This document shows positions 1-7,194 of a stretch of DNA of 64,000 nt, piece by piece. The first letter of the stretch is position 1. Every line of letters starts with the position of its first letter. The notes below the pieces were generated by a model that saw only the letters and a program-made list of their open reading frames with translations, was not told where the DNA came from and did no database searches. The position numbers and the translations under genes are program-made. Origin of the DNA: Natronomonas aquatica (lineage in GTDB: Archaea; Halobacteriota; Halobacteria; Halobacteriales; Haloarculaceae); contig NZ_JAHLKM010000005.1 of assembly GCF_024449025.1 (NCBI RefSeq), forward strand, positions 107,369 to 171,368. The letters run 5' to 3'.

Positions 1-50
1 ACTACGTTGCAAGTCACGTATTTGAAGACGTGATTGTTACTGCGTCAATC

Positions 51-1452
51 GCCTCGGGGTCAAGCCCCGAGGCTTGTCAGTGGACTCCCGCTCTATCCGC
101 GTAACGCGGTAGGTCGAAAGTGACCATTCGCGTTCAATGTCCCTGACTTGAGGGCCAATTGACTCGTGGCCCGTTCAGCACCAGACTTGAGCCAGTGCTG
201 AACAAGTCGCCACCCGACGTTCCGAGCAGCGTTATAGTCGGCGTGCAACTGCTTCCCGCATTTCAGACACTCAAACCTGTCACCGTTACGGTTATGTTCG
301 TGCGTGAATCCGCACTCACCGTGACTACATCGCTGGCTGGTATAGGCAGGAGCCACGTCATCTACGTCAATACCGTATTCTTCGGCTTTGTACTCAACGT
401 GACGCCGAAGTTCACGGAACGCCCACTGCTGGAACTTGCTGGCGTTCGAGATGCGGTCTCGGATATGTTCCAAGTTCTCGAACGCAATCGCCGTACAGTC
501 GTTTTCAACGGCTTCTCGAACAAGTGCTTTTGACACTCTGTGAAGGTAGTCTGCGCTCCACCGGGCGAAACGACTGCCGATGCTCTTGATGGTGAGATGT
601 GCCGACCGAGTTCCTGTCTGTCGCAGGTTGCCACGCCGACGTTCGTACTCGTCACGCTTGTGGTTGAGGTAGTCTGCATTGCCGAGGAACGCTCCAGTTG
701 ACGTGACGGCGAGGTAGCCATCCACGTTCAAATCGACACCGAGAACCACTCCGTTCTCGGATGCTTCGTCGCTAGAATCAGGTTCGACTTCTTTCTTCAC
801 GGCGACGTGGAGGTAGTACGTGCCATCCCGTTTGTGGAGCGTTGCTTCGCCTTTCTCCCAGTCATCAGTCCAGTAGTCCTCAAACGGTGTCCCTTCTTCG
901 TTGACTGGTGTGACATATTCGGCAGTCACGCGGTCGTCAACCGTTGCGAGAGATACGTGGTCGTCGTTGTACGTAATGGTTCGACCATTGTAGACGACAA
1001 CTGTGCCTTTGAACTCAGGCTTGCTAGCGTTTTCACCGTCTTCGATGATACGGTCTTTGCAGTTACCGAGTGCTGTGGCCGCAAGGTTGCGGGCACTCTG
1101 GACAAGACTGGATTGCAGAGAGAGTTTGTCACGAACGTCAGCGTACGTTTCGTCGTGGAGTGTATTCTTCGTGTCCGTGATTTCGTAGGGGTTGTCGTTC
1201 CATCCGTGGTCAGCGACGTGTTGCGCTGCTTGACGGAATTGCTCGAACGTCTCATCGAGAACACTGTGTTTGTCCTCGGGAACGTCGAGCTTTATCTGGA
1301 TGTTTCGGACAACCTCCATACTTCATAAGAGCAGTTAGAGATACTTGAATTTATATATAAGATGTGGGAGAGTTGGTCTTGCTATTCAGCGTGATTTGCA
1401 TCGTCGAGTGTCGGCTTCCTCCCCGACCTCAAGGGTCGGGGTATCCGCCTCG
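51..1452 (-). mobile_element. IS200/IS605-type element 1 (tnpB only)
   Basis: A tnpB gene is bracketed by two hairpins that share the loop TCAAG. The right-end stem is 52-59/65-72, just past the tnpB stop. The left-end stem is 1421-1428/1434-1441, set in a GGCTTCCTCCCC...TCCGCCTCGA context that recurs at 5922-6003 and 6537-6617. No tnpA is present. The hairpin past the tnpB stop sits where guide (omega) RNA scaffolds of TnpB systems end. Exact outer ends are uncertain because these elements make no target duplication. Confidence 0.8.
93..1319 (-). CDS. tnpB: RNA-guided endonuclease TnpB (copy 1)
   Basis: 408 aa, the normal TnpB length. TnpB proteins are omega-RNA-guided DNA nucleases of IS200/IS605 elements. 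The RuvC catalytic triad is visible: Asp196 in GVDLNVDG, Glu281 in AFENLEHI and Asp361 in HADYNAARN. A zinc ribbon is present with Cys331, Cys336, Cys351 and Cys354; the first pair is spaced C-x4-C rather than the usual C-x2-C. The N-terminal region matches the helical and wedge part of haloarchaeal TnpBs. The ATG at 1319 gives MEVVRNIQIKLD, a typical start. The frame is open and all catalytic residues are kept, so it may be active. Confidence 0.93.
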   Translation of the reverse strand: MEVVRNIQIKLDVPEDKHSVLDETFEQFRQAAQHVADHGWNDNPYEITDTKNTLHDETYADVRDKLSLQSSLVQSARNLAATALGNCKDRIIEDGENASKPEFKGTVVVYNGRTITYNDDHVSLATVDDRVTAEYVTPVNEEGTPFEDYWTDDWEKGEATLHKRDGTYYLHVAVKKEVEPDSSDEASENGVVLGVDLNVDGYLAVTSTGAFLGNADYLNHKRDEYERRRGNLRQTGTRSAHLTIKSIGSRFARWSADYLHRVSKALVREAVENDCTAIAFENLEHIRDRISNASKFQQWAFRELRRHVEYKAEEYGIDVDDVAPAYTSQRCSHGECGFTHEHNRNGDRFECLKCGKQLHADYNAARNVGWRLVQHWLKSGAERATSQLALKSGTLNANGHFRPTALRG

Positions 1453-1471
1453 ACAGCCGATGAAGCAACTG

Positions 1472-2038
1472 CTAGTCCCGTCGGTCCAGAGTCGCCATCG
1501 CACCCGTAAGTGTCACGAGACCTCCGAGGACGAGAACTCGGAGTGCGACCCCCGACATCGCTTCCGTCATCAGGAGCGTTCCGATCGTAACCACCGCCCC
1601 GAGTAACATCAAAATGAGCCCGAGAACACGAATCGGGACCGCTCGCATCGCCGTCGCCGCCGCTACGGCGAGAGCTGCGGTTCGTGACTGTTCGAGCGAA
1701 CGGTTCAGTTTGGGGAGGATCCGATCGAGCACAGCAATAAATGGCCCTACCGTCCATGTCTCCCGTAAGTCGATCACGATCACCTCCGGGTCCGGTTCCG
1801 CCGTGAACCACTGGGAGAGAAATGAGCCACGTACGTAGCGTCCGAGTTGAGCGCTCCACGACCGTACGGCGCCGACGATACGGGATCCAGACTGATAGAG
1901 AACCGAAGCACGCACGTAGGGCCTAGCCTGGGCTATCCACGACTGTACGGCACTGACGATACGGGACCCAGAGAGCGCTTGTGTGGCCGTCTGTCGGAAT
2001 ACTTCGCGGGCCGATCGCGGTTCCGAAGCCTCTGTCAC
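1472..2038 (-). CDS. Hypothetical membrane protein with an internal repeat
   Basis: 188 aa, family not recognised. Residues 23-45 and 50-72 are two copies of one motif (SGSRIVSAVQSW and SGSRIVGAVRSW), so the N-terminal part carries an internal duplication. Residues about 133-155 and 162-183 are hydrophobic and probably form two transmembrane helices. The start lies 2 bases after the stop of the upstream DUF4330-type gene, which points to translational coupling and a joint role at the membrane. This two-gene unit lies next to the initiating sugar transferase on the opposite strand, so a role in glycan assembly is possible but not shown. Confidence 0.7.
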   Translation of the reverse strand: MTEASEPRSAREVFRQTATQALSGSRIVSAVQSWIAQARPYVRASVLYQSGSRIVGAVRSWSAQLGRYVRGSFLSQWFTAEPDPEVIVIDLRETWTVGPFIAVLDRILPKLNRSLEQSRTAALAVAAATAMRAVPIRVLGLILMLLGAVVTIGTLLMTEAMSGVALRVLVLGGLVTLTGAMATLDRRD

Positions 2039-2040
2039 CG

Positions 2041-2868
2041 TTACTCACCTCTATTGATCACGGTTGTCTCGACGGTCACCGTTCCGAGATCAAGCGTCGT
2101 CTGAGACCCGACACGGAGGGGTTCGCCCTTGAACTGGGGCCCCGAACTCGTCTCACGAACGAGCAGGTCGGCGGTGATCGTCACCTCACGGTCGGTTGGG
2201 TGTTCGACCACATTGACTGATCCGTCATCAGCAACCGCGATGAGGGGGGAAGGCTCTGTGTCCACGTCGGTGACACGGGCGATAGTGCGGTCGCCGATCC
2301 GCTCGGTCAAGCCAGGGGCGATGGCTTCAGCGATATCCGCATCAACCTCCTGCATGCGAAGAGTCACGGTTCGCATCCTGGACTCCATCGCAAGCGTGTC
2401 ACGCTCACCGATGGCTCGAATCTGGCCGTCTACCTTGTATACATCCGTTGAGATGCTAAGTGTTCGTCCCAGCCGTGGTGGCGCATTCCCGTACATGAGA
2501 CGCCCGTTGGTCACCTCGCCGGTCAGGTTAACACGGAGAAATACTCGGACAGCATCGTCCTGTGGAGTGAGATGTACGTCGGTGATCCGGAGCTGTGCGG
2601 CGCCCCCTGGCGCGTACGTGTCGCCTTCGTTGATCGCAGACGCGATGTAGTTTGGCTGCGTACCGAGATCAAGCGTCACATACGTTGTCTCCGTTTCCGG
2701 CTCCGACTCGGATTCCGGGGACGGACTGTCCGGAGAACCGTCCGAAGGACTGTCAAAGAAAACGAACGCGCCGCCGCCCACAATCACGGCAACAATCAAA
2801 ACTACGACGAGTGCATCAACGATGTTGACAATTCCGAGGAAGTTTCCCTCGTCATCAATCAGCCCCAT
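2041..2868 (-). CDS. DUF4330-type single-pass membrane protein
   Basis: 275 aa from the ATG at 2868. This start is preferred over the frame's upstream extension to 2904 because MGLIDDEGNFLGIVNIVDAL is the usual DUF4330 beginning. One transmembrane helix (about residues 14-37) is followed by an acidic Pro/Ser/Glu-rich linker and a long beta-rich extracytoplasmic region. DUF4330 proteins have no established function; the match here is from the N-terminal motif. It is coupled to the downstream 188-aa gene (2-base gap) and diverges from the sugar transferase at 3051. Confidence 0.75.
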   Translation of the reverse strand: MGLIDDEGNFLGIVNIVDALVVVLIVAVIVGGGAFVFFDSPSDGSPDSPSPESESEPETETTYVTLDLGTQPNYIASAINEGDTYAPGGAAQLRITDVHLTPQDDAVRVFLRVNLTGEVTNGRLMYGNAPPRLGRTLSISTDVYKVDGQIRAIGERDTLAMESRMRTVTLRMQEVDADIAEAIAPGLTERIGDRTIARVTDVDTEPSPLIAVADDGSVNVVEHPTDREVTITADLLVRETSSGPQFKGEPLRVGSQTTLDLGTVTVETTVINRGE

Positions 2869-3015
2869 CGATAACCCCCAGAGCGTGACATTAGTGACTC
2901 CCACTCAATAAGCGAATAAAACGGTAACGCTATCGGAGAGTTGGATGCGTGTCTATCAAAATCAAGTGTATTAGCAGTTGACACTAGATGGGCGACGCCT
3001 GAAAACCAGAACATA

Positions 3016-3026
3016 GTTATTAAAAC
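3016..3026 (+). promoter_or_regulatory. Archaeal TATA-like box for the sugar transferase gene
   Basis: TTATTAAAA lies about 27-34 bases upstream of the ATG at 3051. This spacing fits a haloarchaeal promoter giving a leaderless or nearly leaderless transcript. It supports the 3051 start over the upstream TTG at 3030. Confidence 0.5.
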
Positions 3027-3050
3027 GTCTTGATCACTAATCGCGCAGTA

Positions 3051-4460
3051 ATGGAGACCGGCTGGCGCTATCGGCTCGTGAGCGTCCTTGGCGTCGCCGT
3101 ACTCACAGCTGTCAGCGTTGTCGCCCTGAACAACGGGACTGTTCAAACAGCCGTGACATCGCTGCCGGTCCTGTCGCGGCTGCCGAAAAATCCACCGAGG
3201 GGAGTCGAATTCTCGCTTGAGGTGCTGTTGACTGTCGCCGTGGTAACTGGGGCGTTTCTCCCGCTATACAAGCCGCGACCACGGCGGATCCTCGATATCA
3301 TCGCGCTCACCCACAAGCGGGCCCTCGTCGCTGTATTTGCGCTGGCGACGATCGGGTATTTCGATTATACCTACAAGCTGCCCCGGCTCACACTCCTGTT
3401 GATGACGCCAATCCTGCTGGCCGTGCTGCCGCTGTGGTTCGTCTGGCTTCGCCAGCCCGACACGCAAACCGAGCGGGCAGTCGTTGTCGGCGACGACATC
3501 GACGCGATCAGGCAGGTCGTTGCAACGGTCGACGCCCAACTGCTTGGGTATCTCTGTTCGACGTCCACGCTGGCGAGGAACAGACGCGACGACGTCGGAC
3601 AAGTCATTTCGGATGGCGCCGGGGCCGTGGACATCGATCGACTCGGCGGGCTCTCGCGGCTTGAGGATGTCCTCGTCAAGTACGATATCGACACCGCCGT
3701 GTTGGCGTTCGCAGAGGCCGATCGAGCGGAGTTCTTCGGTGCGCTGGACGCGTGTTATGAACACGGTGTCGACGCGAAGGTGCACCGCGATCACGCCGAC
3801 GCGGTATTGAGCGGAGGTGGGACTGCGGGCCCGCTCGTCGATGTCGAGATCGAGCCGTGGGATATACAAGACCACCTGTGGAAACGCGCGTTCGATGTGG
3901 TCTTTTCGCTCGTCGGCCTACTGGTGTTGCTGCCTGTCGTCGCAGGAATCGCCGTAGCGATCAAACTAGAGGACGGGGGCCCGATCCTGTACAGCCAAGA
4001 ACGGACCGCCGTGTTCGGTGAGACGTTTACCGTATTCAAGTTCCGAACGATGAGCCCCGACGGCGAATCCTCAACACCCGTCAACGACGAGGAAAACGAC
4101 CGGATCACGCGTGTCGGGCGCGTGTTGCGCAGGACGCATCTGGACGAAATCCCGCAGTTGTGGTCAATCCTCCGTGGCCAGATGAGTGTCGTCGGCCCGC
4201 GGGCGGTATGGACCGAAGAGGAACACCTCTTGGAGGAAGATTCGGAGATGTGGCGAAAGCGGTGGTTCGTCAAGCCCGGACTGACAGGGCTAGCCCAGAT
4301 CAATGACGCGAGCAGCTTAGAACCAGCCGAGAAGTTACGATACGATCTGCAGTACGTCCGCGAGCAATCGCTTCAGTACGATCTGAAAATCGTAGCCCGA
4401 CAGCTATGGAAGGTGGCAGCCGACGTATGGAAGACGCTTTTCGGACCAGAGGATTCCTGA
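3051..4460 (+). CDS. WbaP/exopolysaccharide-type polyprenyl-phosphate sugar-1-phosphate transferase
   Basis: 469 aa. About four N-terminal transmembrane helices precede a CoA-binding-like region and a C-terminal bacterial sugar transferase domain (PF02397 type) starting near KRAFDVVFSLVGLLVLLPV. Conserved blocks are visible: FKFRTM, RVLRRTHLDEIPQLWSILRG, MSVVGPRAV and KPGLTGLAQI. Family members move a hexose-1-phosphate from a nucleotide sugar to a polyprenyl phosphate on the cytoplasmic face, the first step of glycan assembly. It stands alone with its own promoter, 6 kb from the glycosyltransferase block but probably starting the same pathway. Confidence 0.92.
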   Translation: METGWRYRLVSVLGVAVLTAVSVVALNNGTVQTAVTSLPVLSRLPKNPPRGVEFSLEVLLTVAVVTGAFLPLYKPRPRRILDIIALTHKRALVAVFALATIGYFDYTYKLPRLTLLLMTPILLAVLPLWFVWLRQPDTQTERAVVVGDDIDAIRQVVATVDAQLLGYLCSTSTLARNRRDDVGQVISDGAGAVDIDRLGGLSRLEDVLVKYDIDTAVLAFAEADRAEFFGALDACYEHGVDAKVHRDHADAVLSGGGTAGPLVDVEIEPWDIQDHLWKRAFDVVFSLVGLLVLLPVVAGIAVAIKLEDGGPILYSQERTAVFGETFTVFKFRTMSPDGESSTPVNDEENDRITRVGRVLRRTHLDEIPQLWSILRGQMSVVGPRAVWTEEEHLLEEDSEMWRKRWFVKPGLTGLAQINDASSLEPAEKLRYDLQYVREQSLQYDLKIVARQLWKVAADVWKTLFGPEDS

Positions 4461-4565
4461 TGAACGGAACATCTTCGATGCCATTCCTCGACGAGGTCGT
4501 CTTCATTGCGCAGCGTGTCATAGAATCCTTTACAGTCGATTTACTACGGTACAACCGGAGGTAAA

Positions 4566-6003
4566 CTACCCTACTTCGCTCGGGGGCAACCGCCCCGCTC
4601 GCTCGTTGAGGGTAGGGCTTTCGCGTGGACTCCCGTTCTACGCCGCATCAACGGCGGGAAGGTTGTACTCTCCACTCACGTTCAGCGTCCCGCGATTCAA
4701 GCGCACGTCTACGGGTGCGCCTCCGTCATCTGCGTTTTGCCGACGCCGGAGGTACTGAAGGCCGATGTTCTTGGAAGCGTTGTAGTCGGCGTGGTTCTGG
4801 TAGCCACAGTCCTGACACTCGAAGTCCTCGTCGTGGCGGTTGTCGTTGTGGGTAAACCCACAAGTTGAACACCGTTTCGAGGTGTTCCGTGGGTCCACTT
4901 GGACGGCTTCGACACCCTGCTCTTTGGCTTTGTATTCGACGTACTCGTAGAGGCGACGGAACGCCCACAGATGGTGCCACGACGCCTTTGGCACGTTCTC
5001 ACGAATGTCGGTCAGGTCCTCGAACACGATATGCGAACAGTCGTGTTCGGTGGCTTCGGCTACGATTTCGTTGGCGACACGGTGCAGGAATATTTCGAAG
5101 CGCCCGTCCTCCTTGCGCTTGACGCCTGCTATTGCGTCATGTGCCGCCCGTGTCCCGCACTGCTGGAGGTCGTCACGTCGCTTCTCGTACTCTTGCTTCC
5201 AGTGGTTGAACTCGGCTGCCGACCAGAACCGTCCGGTCGAAGCGACCGCGAGTTGATTCACACCGAGGTCCACACCGAGGACTGTTCTGTGCCCGGTGCC
5301 GGTGTCGTCGTCCTTTTTGAGCATCGACGCATGGAGATACCAGTCGCCGTCGCGTCGATGGAGTGTTGCCCGCCGAAACTCGTAGTTCTCGTTGGCGACG
5401 TACTTTGTCGGCGGTGTGTCGTCGTCCTCGGGGAGAATGTAGTCGCACTCGATTCGTCCGTCCACAGTCGAGAGCGAAACGTGGTCACGGTGGAACGTGG
5501 CACTTCGCTTGTCGTAGACGGCGGTATCAGTCGTGAACGTCGGACGAGACGTATCTTGGCCGTTTTTGAGCCGTTCGACGCCGCTCTTGATGGCTTCAAC
5601 GGCTTGGCGTATCCCTTTCTGGACGAGATTTGCGGTCAACTCCGTATCCTCGCGTAGTTGGCCGTACAGCGCATCTTCAGCCTTCGCTTTCGATGTAACG
5701 TGGTAGCCGTCGTCGCCGTGCCAGCACCATTCGCTTGCGGTGTTGGCACAGTATTTGAATTGCTCGACGGTCTCCCGCAGGTGTTCATTCGCGCCTTCGG
5801 GTGTGTCGAGTTTGATTACGGCGGTTCGACGGGACTCCACGATATTTCACATATATGCTTTCAGTTACTTAATAATTGGGAGTTAGCAGGCAAGAATCTG
5901 GTCGCCAGTTAGTACCGTGTCGGCTTCCTCCCCACCCTACTCGCTTGTGCTTCCGCCGGAGCCGGAAGCCCGGCGCTCCTTAAGGGTGGGGCCTCCGCCT
6001 CGA
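4566..6003 (-). mobile_element. IS200/IS605-type element 2 (tnpB only)
   Basis: tnpB is flanked by a right-end stem (CTACCCT 4566-4572 with AGGGTAG 4609-4615) and a left-end stem (5930-5938 with 5983-5991). The left end has the same GGCTTCCTCCCC...CCTCCGCCTCG frame as element 1, and both right ends carry GTGGACTCCCG just after the tnpB stop. The two elements therefore belong to one group but have diverged. Confidence 0.82.
4638..5840 (-). CDS. tnpB: RNA-guided endonuclease TnpB (copy 2)
   Basis: 400 aa, full length. The RuvC triad is present: Asp191 in LGVDLGVNQ, Glu274 in IVFEDLTDI and Asp352 in NHADYNASKN. A canonical zinc ribbon is made by Cys324, Cys327, Cys342 and Cys345. It is clearly divergent from copy 1 although its element ends match, so this is not a recent duplication. 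The frame is intact. The likely omega RNA lies over the 3' end of the gene and the 4566-4637 hairpin. Confidence 0.94.
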   Translation of the reverse strand: MESRRTAVIKLDTPEGANEHLRETVEQFKYCANTASEWCWHGDDGYHVTSKAKAEDALYGQLREDTELTANLVQKGIRQAVEAIKSGVERLKNGQDTSRPTFTTDTAVYDKRSATFHRDHVSLSTVDGRIECDYILPEDDDTPPTKYVANENYEFRRATLHRRDGDWYLHASMLKKDDDTGTGHRTVLGVDLGVNQLAVASTGRFWSAAEFNHWKQEYEKRRDDLQQCGTRAAHDAIAGVKRKEDGRFEIFLHRVANEIVAEATEHDCSHIVFEDLTDIRENVPKASWHHLWAFRRLYEYVEYKAKEQGVEAVQVDPRNTSKRCSTCGFTHNDNRHDEDFECQDCGYQNHADYNASKNIGLQYLRRRQNADDGGAPVDVRLNRGTLNVSGEYNLPAVDAA

Positions 6004-6100
6004 ATTAGTGAATTAGCCGCACAGTGTATCACCTACTGGGTCGTTCTTAGCGGCATTAGTAACTACATAACAAGGTATGAAGCAGCATGATTTCTGAGAT

Positions 6101-6232
6101 ATGAGCGTATATGGTGGATTGCATCTGATTGCACTCGGAGGGTTTCTTTGGATTTTGGCTATTAGCGTGGTCTGGATGCTCTTGTACGCATATGGCGAAA
6201 AGAACGGAACTGTTTCAGTTCCCTCGAAGTAG
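6101..6232 (+). CDS. Possible 43-aa single-pass membrane protein
   Basis: ATG at 6101 opens a 43-codon frame ending at TAG 6230-6232: a short N-terminus, one strongly hydrophobic stretch (LIALGGFLWILAISVVWMLL) and a short polar tail. There is no clear Shine-Dalgarno. It sits between tnpB element 2 and a tnpB-derived miniature element. Small single-helix proteins are common in haloarchaea, but this frame could also be chance. Confidence 0.4.
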   Translation: MSVYGGLHLIALGGFLWILAISVVWMLLYAYGEKNGTVSVPSK

Positions 6233-6247
6233 AGACAGCCTGTAACC

Positions 6248-6617
6248 GACCCCACCCTACTTCGCTCACCCTGAGGGGTTCACTCGTGGAGGGTGGGGCT
6301 TTGATGTGGGACTCGCCGTCAGTTGTCGCCGGGGAGGAAGGTCGTTCCTCGCCCGTATTGAACGACCTTCGGGGTCGGCGTCTCCACCATTCAGGGGCCG
6401 GGCTACTGCGGCCCGTGATACTGGCGACGTGTGCGACGGTATCACTACGTACAGATACGGTAGCCACCGGAAAAATGTATCGGGGGGGGCGAGTCAGTCA
6501 GCAGCAGCCACGTTACTCGTTTCACACCGTGTCGACTTCCTCCCTGGCCTACTCGCTTGTGCTTCCGACCGGATGTCGGAACCCCGGCGCTCCTTGAGGA
6601 CGGGGCCTCCGCCTCGA
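6248..6617 (-). mobile_element. Miniature element derived from an IS200/IS605 tnpB element
   Basis: A right-end-like hairpin (6250-6258/6290-6298) followed by GTGGGACTCGCCG, and a left-end-like block at 6537-6617 (GACTTCCTCCCT...CCTCCGCCTCG), lie about 370 bases apart in the same orientation and order as element 2. The interior has no tnpB. This is the expected form of a non-autonomous deletion derivative that a TnpA in trans could move. Its left end stops against the start of the antitoxin gene at 6623. Confidence 0.7.
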
Positions 6618-6622
6618 AATGG

Positions 6623-6859
6623 GTGAAGCTCAATGTGAAGGTGCCGAAGCGGCTTCTGGAGGAGATCGACGAACTGGCCGAGGAACTGGAGTACACCAAC
6701 CGCTCGGAGTTCATTCGGGAGGTGCTGCGTGATGCCACGGAGCCGATTCTGACGCCCGGCGCGAAAGAGGGCGCCTCAGAGGGCTACGCGGACGTTGCGG
6801 CGGGCCGGACGATGTCCACGGACGAGGCCCGCGAACGCCTCGGCATCGATCAGAACTGA
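6623..6859 (+). CDS. Ribbon-helix-helix antitoxin (CopG type)
   Basis: 78 aa from the GTG at 6623. The N-terminal VKLNVKVPKRLLEEIDELAE is a typical ribbon-helix-helix beta strand plus helix, followed by YTNRSEFIREVLRDA for the second helix. The frame continues upstream to 6557, but that part is the left end of the miniature element. The insertion may therefore have replaced the natural start and promoter. The partner toxin gene starts 39 bases downstream. Confidence 0.75.
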   Translation: MKLNVKVPKRLLEEIDELAEELEYTNRSEFIREVLRDATEPILTPGAKEGASEGYADVAAGRTMSTDEARERLGIDQN

Positions 6860-6898
6860 GGGCAGACCGGTGCTCACGAGGTCGTTCTGACGGAGACT

Positions 6899-7168
6899 GT
6901 GGTCGAAACGCTGGAACAGTTCGAGACGGAAGACGCCGAGCGGATCATCAACAAGCTGGAAGACATCGGCGACTTTCCGGACCACTTCCTTGACCGGTTG
7001 AAGAACCATCCCGGCTACAAGCTTCGTGTCGGTGGCTTCCGCGTCCTGATCGAGTGGGACAAAGACAACGAAGTGCTCTACGTCATCGATGCGTTCGAGC
7101 CGAAGAAGGAGTACCGCGAGCTCGGCAAGTACCGTGAAGTGTGGGGGTCGTGGCGAGATGATGAGTAG
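6899..7168 (+). CDS. RelE/ParE-superfamily toxin
   Basis: 89 aa. The fold pattern is RelE-like: FETEDAERIINKLEDI helix, DHFLDRLKNHPGYKLRVGGF and RVLIEWDKDNEVLYVIDAF strands. RelE enzymes cut mRNA at the ribosome; activity here is unproven. The same frame is open upstream and encodes AHEVVLTETVV before the GTG at 6899. In relatives that segment normally belongs to the protein, so the true start may lie near 6870-6885 with a non-ATG codon, or a small indel may have removed it. Paired with the upstream antitoxin. Confidence 0.75.
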   Translation: MVETLEQFETEDAERIINKLEDIGDFPDHFLDRLKNHPGYKLRVGGFRVLIEWDKDNEVLYVIDAFEPKKEYRELGKYREVWGSWRDDE

Positions 7169-7194
7169 GTGGTGACTGATTATAGGCTGAACAG

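Noticed and set aside
159..1328. Plus-strand frames opposite tnpB copy 1 (for example 807-1328)
   Set aside because: They are shadows of the tnpB gene: hydrophobic or basic composition, no family motifs, while the minus strand has all catalytic residues.
4899..5657. 252-aa plus-strand frame opposite tnpB copy 2
   Set aside because: It lies antisense to an intact, motif-complete TnpB and has no recognisable domain.
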